A stretch of DNA of 64,000 bases from Chaetorhynchus papuensis. Lineage: Eukaryota > Chordata > Aves > Passeriformes > Rhipiduridae. The translations under genes and the position numbers were made by a program. Positions 36,601 through 48,700 of the stretch are shown here, piece by piece; position 1 is the stretch's first letter; each line of letters begins with the position of its first letter. The DNA is taken from positions 843,512 through 907,511 of the forward strand of contig VWYX01000215.1 of assembly GCA_013396525.1 (NCBI GenBank), written 5' to 3'. The notes beneath the pieces are model-generated. The model was given only the letters and a program-made list of their open reading frames with translations. It was not told the DNA's origin and did not search any database.

Positions 36601-39335
36601 TGTCTGCACCAGACAACTACAAAAGGCATGGAGAGTCTAAAAGAGGACAAAGTCAAGTCTCAATACTGTCATTCAGGTACTAAAAAATGTTGATCAACAC
36701 TTAGTAAGATAGTTATATTATGAATATAAGGGAAAGAGTAGTCTCATACATAGGTTAAGAGATAGAATTCAACTATATAATGTGTGCCACCAGTTCTTGC
36801 TTTTCTGTTTGCTCATTCATCCCAAATAATCGCATTTAAAGTTCTTCATTCATGCACAGGCAGGATTAAAGACTAATCTTACAGCACTCCAGAGCTGAAA
36901 AAAAAAAAAAAAAATCTGTGCTAAGGTGAGCCCCTGCAACTACTTTATGTGTGGCTTTCAAAGGGAATTATGGAATTGCAAGGATCCATCGACCTTCCCA
37001 GGCATGTAGTAGCAGCAGTGGTGTGGGCACAGTGCCCCAGTGTGGGCACAGGCAGGGCAGAACACTCAGCACCTGCAGACACATCCCTGGGTAAAGCAGC
37101 AGCAACTGGCAACAGGTTCCTCTTGCTAGTGCTGTACTCTGAAGGTCCCTTGTCACAGGGACCTTCCTTCTGCATACTCAAACACCATCTCCAGCAGTGT
37201 TTCCATGTAGGTAGAACAAGATTAGGACTCGGGGCCACAACTTCCAGCTCTTTTCTGTAGACAGGAGACCACTTCACTGAAAGCAGTAAATAGGCAGGTG
37301 TGCTAAAGAACCTATCTAGAGCCCTACTTGAAAAAACTTTAAACCCATTCTTTCCATGTTGTTATTGTTATCCTTAGAACTAATCAGATGCATGTTTATA
37401 ATTCTTGATGCAAGCCCTTTCTACTGGCAATATTACACAATTATGGCAAAAAGTGATGTCTCATGGATTATACTATATTTTCACAAGTACAATGTAAACT
37501 GAAATTAGAGTGAGAGCCAGGAGTTCCACTCCCCTCACAGCACTAACCGACATACAAATAAAAATACTCCCAGCTGTCAAAGCACTGAGCTTAAATAACA
37601 CATGAATAGTACTGTCATTGTGCACACTCCAAGACACAAAACCCATAATTAGTTAAAAACTAATTCTGTTTCATCCCTTATTTTCAAGGCCTGTCTCTGA
37701 GGTAATTAATACTTCATAACTAACTGCATGCAGAGCACATTCTGGGTTCTCCATAGGGATGGTGCCAAGAAAGAAAATAATCTGGGGTCAGAGCGGACCA
37801 CTTTCTTCTAAGAATCAAGCATGTCTGGGTACTGAACACGCAGCTCTCAGTTCCTGGAATTGGCACTTGAGGTGAGAACTTAAGAGTAGAACCTCTCTGT
37901 CTCGGATGAGCCACATTTGTCTCCTTTGAAAGCCCATCAAACATGTCAAACATGGAGTAGGCACGAAGTGAGTGGTGCTCTTTTTCACTCTCTTCTCCAG
38001 TGACAGTTCTGGTCCTCACTAGCTGAGAAGAAATAGTCAGGTTTTTGCACTGGCCATTTCAGAATAGGGTGGCATCTCCAGTGTCTGCTCAGCCCATTAC
38101 AGCTACTTCATTTTGCTTTACTTTGTACACTTCTTCATAAATATTCACAGAAAATAAACCAGACATCAACAAGAAAAACTCCTCATCCACAGAAACTTTA
38201 TAATCTCATTTCTCCCTTAATACTGCTCATAATTCTTTCTCATCCCTTTTTTCCTTCTCAAACACACAGAGGAGGAATTTAATCTTTAAGGAACAATTTT
38301 AATAATGACAGACAAAAATCAAAGGAAGAAATCGCAGATAATAAAAATATTTGATTCCGTCATCTTCTGTTGTTTAAATATCACCATGGAATTTGCATGA
38401 CTGACACCAAAATCACAAGAATCGAAAAGAAGAGTCTGTCTGTTGTAGAAACTCAGACATACTGATGGAGTTTGTGCATCTTTGCAAATATCAGGCACTT
38501 ACAAAGACCATCAGTTTACTGGAACAAAACAGGTGATGTGAATTAATGACTAAAAGAGAAATAAAATTCTTTAACTTAATGCATTCCACTTCCAAAGTGC
38601 TGGCCTATGAAAAGCAGGTACTCCATGCCCACCAAGGAAAAAAAAAGAAATAAAACAAAACAAATAAACAAAACAAAAAACCCCAAACCAAACCAAAAAA
38701 TTAAAGGAAAAATTGATCATTTAAAAACCACATTCTGCATGCAGGTTAGTCAGAGGCTATGGTTCCACCAAAGCAGCCTAAATTTTACGTATGTCATTGT
38801 GCTTATCTATTTACTTTAAGTCTTTAGAGATAGCAATAGGGAAGCAGCAAATTGGCTTTCTAAGAGGGGAGAGATGCAGACCACAAGGTCCCTCTCCATG
38901 TTACTGCTGTTTGGACCAGCTGGCATTTGAGTGCTCTCTTCCACAGTTTTTCTCACTGTTCCTGTAAGAAATCAACTGAAATTTCCCCATAGTCACTTGC
39001 ATTAAAAAAATGAGATCCACTCAATGCTGGCAGTAAGTCCAATAAGACTAGAAAGATGTTGATACTCTAACCAGGTGATTAAGAAAGCTGGAAGTGTCTT
39101 GTCTATTGGCAGCTCTGACTTACCAGTCCACTTAAGTGAAACCAGCAAGGCAGTGGGGGGCTGTACACCCCTTTTGTAGGCTCCGCTCCAGTTGCACAAC
39201 ATGGTAAAAAATAAAAGCATAAAAGGTTATTGTCATGTAAGTGGTGTACAAAGACTACATTTTTACTAGACTGATGGAAACATTACCTTCCAGTTGAGTT
39301 CAATTTCACAGTCCAAGGCAAATTTCAAAGCTACA
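33620..39335. other. Intergenic, downstream of GLB1
   Basis: No supported gene. Contains an 18-base A run (36898-36915) and an A-rich, C-interrupted stretch at about 38637-38700. A 110-codon minus frame at 36945-37277 has no recognised similarity. Confidence 0.45.
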
Positions 39336-39521
39336 GCTTTTATTTTTAAAAAGAAATTCAATATTTAACTGAGAGATTTAAAAAAAAAAAGGTCTTTGAA
39401 TAATTTAAGAAATTGCCTCACCGAAACAACTTCCCTTTTTCGAAGACTCAGTGTTAATCAGTACAGTTTGAGGGAAAGGGAAGCAGAGAGGGGGTGGGAA
39501 GATAAAGAAACACTCAAATCA
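39335..39521 (-). other. GLB1: GLB1 3' UTR
   Basis: From the stop down to the first minus-strand AATAAA, about 180 nt. Alternative hexamers much further down (36487, 35152) would give longer UTRs. Confidence 0.45.
39339..39344 (-). promoter_or_regulatory. GLB1: Probable poly(A) signal of GLB1
   Basis: TTTATT on the plus strand, that is AATAAA on the gene strand, 178 nt after the stop. It is the first hexamer met; the downstream region is only mildly GT-rich. Confidence 0.5.
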
Positions 39522-39782
39522 TTATAGATGGCGCATCCACAGTTCTCTAACAAAGAGTGGGGGTTTATCAGTTTCATGCTGCAGGGTTGCATTGATATTA
39601 GGTTCGTCGATAAATTCTATTTCGCATGCCTGGGTGCTGCAAGGAGAACGCTCCAGCTCCAGCACTGTTATGTTGTTTGGCACCGATGAAACAAGTACGT
39701 TACTTGGAACATAAAGGGTCAGCTGAGGACCACGGGCTGGCCAGTAGCGACCAAGATTAAAGCCATTGATCCAAATTTGCCC
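39522..39782 (-). CDS. GLB1: GLB1 exon 16, terminal coding exon
   Basis: 261 nt including the TAA stop at 39522-39524. Starts GQIWINGFNLGRYWPARGPQ, the highly conserved second beta-domain core. The tail after residue 60 is diverged and about 13 residues shorter than human. Two sequons (NIT, NAT). Confidence 0.94.
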   Translation of the reverse strand, partial: GQIWINGFNLGRYWPARGPQLTLYVPSNVLVSSVPNNITVLELERSPCSTQACEIEFIDEPNINATLQHETDKPPLFVRELWMRHL

Positions 39783-42700
39783 CTGTTAAGAGAGAAAGAA
39801 AAAAGAACAACGTTTTCGTAATCTGTCAGAGACGAAATGACAAAACAGATTTAAGCCTAACTCTCAGGATAGTAACAACTCCCTTCAACTTTCAGTCTGA
39901 TTGAATACACAGACAGAAAATCTATACAAGAAAATGCTAATGACAGTCAAAAGAACCTAAATTCCCTGAGCAGTTAAAGCCATCACTAATATTTAAAAAG
40001 AAAGTGGTAAAATACTGCAGTAATTCCAAATATGACAATAATTAAGAGAAACAACTGCAGTCTCCTTGCACTGACTTTGGCCCCAAGACCAAAATAAATC
40101 TGAAAACTGTATTTGCTTTAAGCTAATTGTTAAAAGGAGAATGAAGCACAGAAGAAAAAAGCAGATCCTAATGCTGTTATGGTTCTCTGTACAAGTATAA
40201 GACTACTTTGGTAGTCCCTGTTCTGAGATTTCAAGGGCAAGATACAGATTGTCTAGACACAGGAAATTCAGATTTCTCTTTTACTTGTAATAGCTTAGTC
40301 AACAAAAGTACTTGTGAAATCACACTGCAAGAAAGTACTGCTGTACTTACATAAAACCATTAAAAGCTTTGGGGATCTGCTAGTATTATTTTAAGTTCAA
40401 TGAAATTGTGGCATACAAACTCTTAAAATTGCTTTTTATAGTTGAGGTGGTCAGAACCCCTAGTTCAAAATACTGTCCTAACATCACAAATACCTTAAAT
40501 TCAAAAGATTTAAAAAAAACAAACAGGCAAGGAGAAAAAGGAAAAAAGTCAAAACACTAATTTATCTACCACAAAACAGACACACTGAAGTGACATAAAC
40601 GCAGATTTTCCAGAAGCCTATAAATTAGCAAACTGCAGAATGTTCAGTAAAACTGTAAACTGACTCCTCCTGAGTCACGCTGAGTCTTGGTTCTTAAGCA
40701 ACACAGAAGGGAGGATATACAACTGATTTGGATGAATAATTTGCTTTTACTACTCCAAAGTGTCCTTTCACTGTATATCAAACAAGAGTTCAGTGTCAAG
40801 AAAAGGGATGGGAACAGATAACTGCATCTGTGTTTTTCCCTCTTGCTTTGGTCTGTGGTGATCAGAATACAGAAGAAAACCAGACTCATGGCATGGATGT
40901 ACACTGATAAACACAATAAAATTGTCTGAATCAGTGGAAAATAGGACTTTTACTGCATTCAGTGATCTCTAAAGTTGTCTGGGAGAGCTGAAATTGGAAT
41001 ATTTCAACACAATTTACAGAAGGACAATTGTAATATAACAAGTATTGCCATTCAAGCTGCTTTAGTGGTATTTTTCTAGTATTTCCTTTTTCACATATTT
41101 ATGAAAAAATTTTTTATGAAACTCACAAGAGAAACTTTTTAAGAAGTAACAAACACAGTTGAGTTACTTCGCCTCTGTATCCACTTCCGTGATACAAGAT
41201 CCTATCTTGCACTGTGAATAAGCGTCAAGGTGTGAATAAACTTTGACCTCAAGTGGTTTTTTTCTTAAATCAGATTTATCTTTATCTAAGCTCACTACTT
41301 CCAGTAGTAGCTTCAGAAGAAAACATGGTATGAATGCAAACTCCCTCCAAACAAAATGGATGAGTGAATGTACCCACTAGACAGTAGCCCTCCTCTCACA
41401 GAGAAGGACAGTAACCTGTGGGAAGTAGGTGTTTACTGTGGGAATCAACTGCATTAGAGTTCTGATGCAGGAGATATGATCAGACAGGTCTCTGTTTCTG
41501 ATCTGAATCAGTCACTGGTTGTAACTCCTTTTCCAGTAAAGCTAAGAACACAAATTTCTCAACTCCCAACTGTCTCTGTTAACATTGCAGTTTCTAAAGA
41601 CTGCACACTCAGGAATTTGTTTGCCCTAAAGCAGCAAATTATGACACTATATACACTACTAATAAATATGCCCTAGACAAAATAAAAGAGGGGGGAACTT
41701 CATCTTCGCTAGCAAGACTTCCTTTAGCAGGGACAGCAACTACAGCCCATGATTTCACAGAAAACAAAAACAGCCCTGACTCCAAATCCTCTTTTCTGTT
41801 GAAGAAAAAAAAGGTCCAATAAATCTAACAATTCACTCAGTGTCATGTATGCTTAAGGGCATCGTGATTCTTCATGTGAGGGTGAAGTAAGTTTTATTAC
41901 TAGCGAAGGGTTTAAAAAGCACTGAAGGCAAGCAAGCTACAACATTGGTCATGACTGTTAATGCTGCACCCTTCCTTCCTGGCTACCCATCATGCTATAT
42001 TCCTTGCCTTCACAAAGGCAGAACCATCATTAGGACATTAAGTTTTCTTGGTAAGTGCTGCTTCTGTGGTTTTTCAACTACACAAATAGGCGAGTTTTAA
42101 CCCTTGTTAAGAATCCCACTCCACACTTAGGCAATTTATACAGTGCCACTCAAGGAACAAAGGCCCACACACAGTGGGACCTGAGTGGAATTTATACCCT
42201 TTAAGGCCTTCTGCCTTAAAGGCATTTGTTGATTTGTAAATTTACCTGAAAGTCTCAGTTTCTAGGTATCTTATTTAAAATTCTTGTCCAATCCATACAA
42301 AGCCTGAAGGATCAATTCAACAGCCATACTTAAGTTCACCTGCAATCTCTTACCAGGACAGGTTTACACATAAACTATGTAAAACAGAAGTTTCCATAGA
42401 TCAAAGGAAAAGATTTCCACCAATATGTAAGAATTCCTGGACTACACTGCCATTTTGAGTTTGCCAACTGGTAGGTATGGCCACCTCGCTTCCTGAAGAA
42501 GATTTATGACTGATGGGAGCACAGAATTTACTAAAAAGGTCTCGGATTACAGTTGCCATGAAAAAAAGCTATTTATGAATTTTATTCAGTGATTGTGTGA
42601 CATGCACATATATGGGAACAGGGACTGTGTCAGACTTCCTCATCCAAGCTCAGCGTCTGCAACACCAAGTGTGTGCAATGAATCACAGCCTCCTATATAT

Positions 42701-45700
42701 TGTGAAATGCTTTAACTACAATATTAGCAGTGGAGACAGATCAACAGCAACTCCTTCTCCCACTTTATTTCAATAGCAGTAAATTAATTGTTCAGAAATG
42801 AAAAATTTTGCTACCTAATACTGTCACAGGCACTTCCCTAAAGCCTAGGCTTAAATGCTTAGGCTTCCAAGGGGAGTGGCACTTCAGTGCACCCACTCTG
42901 TGCCCTGTGCCTCCCACCAGAGAGCTCAGTTGCTCCACACCCATCCTGCATGCTGGTGGTTTCAAACATGGCACTATGAAAACACACTCCTTCCTGCTCT
43001 AGCTATGCTCCAGCCCTGTGAGAAGTTCCCATTGGCAGAGATCTGCCCACAAGCTTCTCACAGCAGTGCCCTCTGATCCATTCAGTCCAGGCACAGGTAA
43101 CCTCCATGCACTATATCCGTATCTGTGGGCACACCACCAGCCACTGAGTCCAAAACTCTTTATGCTTTGCAACAGGATCCATAGTTCCTCACTTGGCACC
43201 TCAAATACTTTCCAAAAAAACCCCTCACAACTAAATGCAACATTTCTAAACAGCCTGACAGTTACTTTTTCTCACTCTTGAAAAACTAGGGTGGGTTGGT
43301 TGGGTTGTTTTGGTTTGGGGCTTTTTTGTGATGCTACACTTTCTAGATCAATACTACGTATCTTTTGAATATGTTTCCCGTCTCTTAATGTTTTATCTCT
43401 AGATTTACTTAAAGCAAAGCATCAATCCCTTAGTAATTTAAATATATTTGAGATACCCACCACTATGACCAACTTTTACCAATCTAAGAGAGGTGGATTT
43501 TGATTGTCCATAGAAGTTTCAGTAGCTTTCTAAGTGGATTTTGAGGTTTTTACAACAGAAACTTGTACCTTTGTCCAGCCAGGAAAATTGACATAGGTGT
43601 CTTGTGGCAAGTCTGGAATCCCTCCAGGAATTGAAAGAGTACCAGTGTAAAATGTAGGTACTTTGCAACTCAGTGATTTGACAGCAGATCTCTTCGGGTG
43701 ATCAAGGTGATAAATAATGCCAGAGTTCACTGCTCCATCTATGTCCAGAGGATAGATTTCCCATCCAACAAGTATATCTTGAGCAAGAGTTAAATTTGAA
43801 ACTAGACCCTAAGAAGAAGAAGAAAAAAAAACAACACAAAAATATAATTACCTCATGTTACTGAAGTTATTTGGCTGCAACTATAAATCAGTCACGAATA
43901 AAAAGGGAATCAAAGTAACAGCTGGCTGCCAATCTGTGTATGAAAAAACAAGCATCTGGTGTTCACCAAGTTATAAGCTTTGCTTAAGAATAAAGGGCTT
44001 AATTTATTCTCTGTGAAAGATCTGTTCCTCTTTAAAGTTTTAGGTTTTTGGTGATACACAAGGTTTTTTTTTCAAATTATTTTCCTGTAACTGGGAAAAT
44101 TTCTGGTTTGCTTCAACATGAACATGATTCCAAAACCTGAGGCTTAATAAAAGGAGAAGAAACATTAAATATTATTAAGCCTGAGATACCATCACTTGGT
44201 AACACTGAGTCACTAACCCAAGACATTAACTTGCGCAATATCAGAGAAAGTGGTATTTACTTCCTACAAATCTCCTCCAGGTGAGATACAGTATCATGAA
44301 ATCAATGCACATGCCCAATTCAGTGAAATACTTTCAGCTCACAGTCAGCTTCAAGCCCACGGAACCCCATCTCATTTCTATGGGACCATGTACACAGTGG
44401 TTCATGGCACACTGGGGTACTTGTACACCAAATGCCAAAGCAAGGCAAGGTCATAATTTAAGAAGAATGAAAAGAACATCAAGTTATCCCTGCACACATC
44501 CTAATTTTGTTATAGTAAGAGTTCCTTAAGTGGTGTTTCAGTACAGTGCAAGGGGTTGACTTTAACTGCTTGAATAGACCCTGCAGAGAAGCTGGTTTTC
44601 AGTGCAACACAAGTTATGTTGCAAACACCACACATCAAACAGGAACAGGCAAAACCACAGTTTCTACGGCTCTGGAGAGCTGATAAAATGTTGTGTGTAT
44701 GCTGTGATACCTCATAAGCATTGCATTGTCTCCACAAGGCTCACCACCTGTACAAGCACTATGTGGTTTTCTCTTCCTTTACCTCATGTCCACTTTAAAG
44801 AACAGGAGCTTATTGCTTATTTTTCTTATGTCAAAATAAAATATCTGCAAGTGTCAAAAGTTAAGTGACAAAACTTTCCTATACAACCTAGACTCTACTC
44901 TGTCTAGCAATCAAATGAAGTAATGCAATGTAACTTTAGGCTGAATCTTCTAACCTGCCTCCCTAAGCTCATCTGTAGGCACTATGAACAGTGTGATTTT
45001 TCAAATTACATGAAGTGCCTACTAAACATTCTCACTTAGAATACACATTCAACCATCCTCAACTGGAGAAGATTTGTAGGAAGTAAATACCACTTTCTCG
45101 GCTGTGGTGCAAGTTCATGTCTTGGGTTAGTGACTCAGTGTTACCAAGATGCGGGTTTAAATTTTCCAAGTAAAACTGAGATATACGGGGCAGTGTGCAT
45201 GTGAGAAGACACATAAAAAACCAGAAACCACACTCTTCCTTCGTGTGCTTTAACAACATGACTTAGATCAACAAGATGTTTTAAAACTAAAATCCTTTTA
45301 AGATTCCTTCCCAAAAGCTAGATGCCTAGTTCCATTTCAAGCTCAAAAAAAGTGATAAAATTCCAGCCAAACAAAACCCTGAAAACCTATCCTCTTTGCT
45401 TAAAAATTCAAGGCTTCACAAGGCAGGAACCTTTTCCCCTAACTTGATTTTCAAAAGCACAGGAATTTTTAAAACCCAAGGTATCATTGCACCCAGTTTT
45501 CAAAATCAACGCAACATAGAGCACGAGGGATGGATTTTATGGGAAGAAGCAATGCACACAGTCCAACGCTACCCAAGGAAGGTTGCCTTTTCTACACAGA
45601 AAGATCCTGCTTTTAGAGGATTATTTTCACCATGGACATGTCTCTTAAACCTGATTTCACTCTTAAATTGTTAAAAGGTATACATGTAAATTTCAGCTCA

Positions 45701-48700
45701 ACCACAGCAACTGAGCACCTCCCTAATCCAACCTCTAAACCTCTATTCTGTTACCTTAATTTAGCACTAAGCATACAGGTTTCCTTATCATCTGGCCTGT
45801 CAATAAATAAATAAATAAAAGCAATTGTTTCTGCTGCCTCAACATGAAGGCAAAACTCTAGGGGGTACTAGCTTCCTTCCCCTGCCACTCAGATAAAGGC
45901 AAAGTACCTTGAAGAGACAGGATGAACACAGTTGGCACTACTGCTACTGACTGTGTCCTAATAACATCAAAAACCAAAAAAAAAAAGGCATGCTGTGAAC
46001 TGTACACAGTCCAAACATAGTACAAGACTGACCTTTACAGCAATCCTGTCTTTTATTGACTATCATGCAGCACTGGGGATCCCATTAATCAGAAAAGTTT
46101 ACTTTTTGCCCCTGCCCTTCCTAGTGCTACACTAGTGGCACCTCCATGGTATAGGGTTTACGTGCAAGGGTTTTTTAGCAAGGGGAGCTGCAGTGGGGGC
46201 TTTTCTGAGAAGATGCCAAAAGCTGCCCCATGCTAGACAAAGACAATTCCAGCTGACTTTGAAACAGACCCACTGCTGATCCCATCAGTGATTCTGAGAG
46301 CACCTCTATGATGACATATTTAAGAATAAATTGAGTTCCCCAAGTTGAGTCTGTTTTGTCCATAATGGTAATTTCTGAGTGATCCCCTTGTCCTCATCTT
46401 GAGCTACAAACCCTTCACTGTATTTTCTCCCGTTCTCCTGTTGGCAGAGGAGGAGTAACAGAAGGGGCACGTGACTTTTTGGGTACATGGCTGCCAGCCA
46501 TGGAAGAGACAGTCCCAAAGTGTAGCACACACCCAGAAGCACAGGGCAGCTTTCTGATAATTATCTCTAACACCTGGTCAGTCCAGGTGAACTGGTACTT
46601 ATGCATGCTAAAGTGCTCGTGGACAGCCTTTCCCAGCCACACTGAAAAGATTGCAAGGGTACACTGCTGACAAATGAAATGGGACAAGAAGGATACAAAG
46701 GTGTATCCATGTACACATACATACATGCCCCCAGTCCCCCCCAAAAGCAATCCCAGGATTCACAAGCCTCAAAGTGCAATCAAGTTCTGGACCGATATCC
46801 AACCCACTTTTGAGTTTATTGAAACAATTTTAAAACTGTTATCTACAAACTCAACTGAACCGGAAAATCCTGTGGGTGACACTTTGGCTGACAATGTAAG
46901 TGAACAAACAAAGTTTAAAAGATGTCTAGCAGCTTTTAATTTCACATTGATTTTGGCGACTGAAAAAACTCAGATGGAAACTAGTGAGTAGTTACATTTG
47001 AGGTAAAGTCACAGCTGTCTAATCCTGACCTTTTCACTCTTTCTAATTTACTACTTTCTTTTTAATCTGCAGAAAAGAGGAGAAGCCATTACAATCCAAT
47101 AACTCAATAGATTTTCCTTACCTTAAAGTCATTATTGTATCTACCAAAGTTGACTCGGCCCATATTCTCTACCAAGATGTCCAGATTTGCTCCAGCCTGC
47201 CCAGTTATATTTATCTTCAGTGATTTGTCCCTTTCAAGGATACCCTGAGGTACCTACATGAATTGCAACAAGAGGAAGAAAACAATAACCACTGAAAACC
47301 AAAACCACCCTGTTATTTGTTTTTTCAACTTGCATGAAGAAATTAAAAGTGGCAAGGAAAAAAAAAGAGTAAAAAAAGCCCTTTCCTTTCCCCCTCTTGC
47401 ATGTGAGCGCACGCACACACAAAGAGCTTCTACACCAACATTCACATTTCAGTACATCAACTGGACGTGCTAGCGGGTTTTGATGCATCTGATTCACAAA
47501 AAGCAAGTTCCCAAATTTGGTCCAGTGATTGCAAAGATTCTGACAATATCAGTGATTTAAAGGGGCTTATCTTCCAATTAAGTGTGCATCAATACTTAGT
47601 TTTATGAATTCCTGTTCCCACAATACATGGAAAGAAGAGCTTGACCTGGACACAAAGGTGATGAGAGTTAATACAAGTCAAATATTCACTAAAAACTTGA
47701 CTGTAAAATCTATGAATTTACATTAATTGTCATTAAGCAGGGCCAAAACCATACTTATGGGAAGAAAGACTAAGTTCACTTTCTGTAAAACACGCTTTTT
47801 TTTTTTTTTTTTGAAACTGTGGTTTGGAGCCAGTTTCATAAGGTAAGACGTAGGCTCAGTCTTCCTCCTCTTTCCATGCTCAAAGGAAGAAAAAAGAGAA
47901 TAATAACAAAAAATCTTTGCAAATACTGCAGAAAGCCACCAAGCATATATATCAGCAACATATTTCATAAAACTGCAAGTAAATCTGTTCTCTAGGTCTT
48001 TTATTCTCCTAAGTCATCAATCTGTATCAACATTCAAATATGTCAAAAATGGCAATACAACATATAGTCATGTTCTCTGAAATACAAAATTTAACATCTG
48101 GTGTGAATTAGCTATATATTTCCTTGTTTTCCTCACATGATTAAGTAAGATCAGGGTTGCTTTGGTAATCTGAAGAAAGGAGTTAAAAAAAACCCCAGAC
48201 TGCATCTATGACTTTCATGAAGGCCAGTGATGGCAGAAATTAATACCAGCAAACAATGTTTTTACCCCATCCACAGAGACATAGGCACGATCATGGACTC
48301 CATTTAAAGGTGAAGACAGCAGCGTTGGCTCCACGCAGTTCTTTGGAAGTGTAGTTCTGTACAGTACAAACCCAAAATACTAGGAAAAGAAGAGAAATGA
48401 GAAAAACCCCAACAAGTTAATGAACCAAGTCATTCTGTAGTTTCAATTCAGGTCATGAATTAAAAACATCCCACATTTCTGCCTACATGCTAGGACTGAA
48501 ATGCTAACTTTCATTCACTTCAGATAGCGACTATCACACACACCATTCAGATCAGAGTTTACTTTGACATTTAAGTAATGGGTGACCTTTAGGTAAACTG
48601 GTGAAAATCCCTTTATAACTGAGTTTATATAAAAAATTTGCAAGTTCACTTCTCACCTAGTGCCCATAAATTGCTGTATTCATGACGTCAACATCATCTC

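Noticed and set aside
38607..38819. 70-codon frame rich in Lys/Asn/Gln
   Set aside because: Produced by an A-rich low-complexity stretch.
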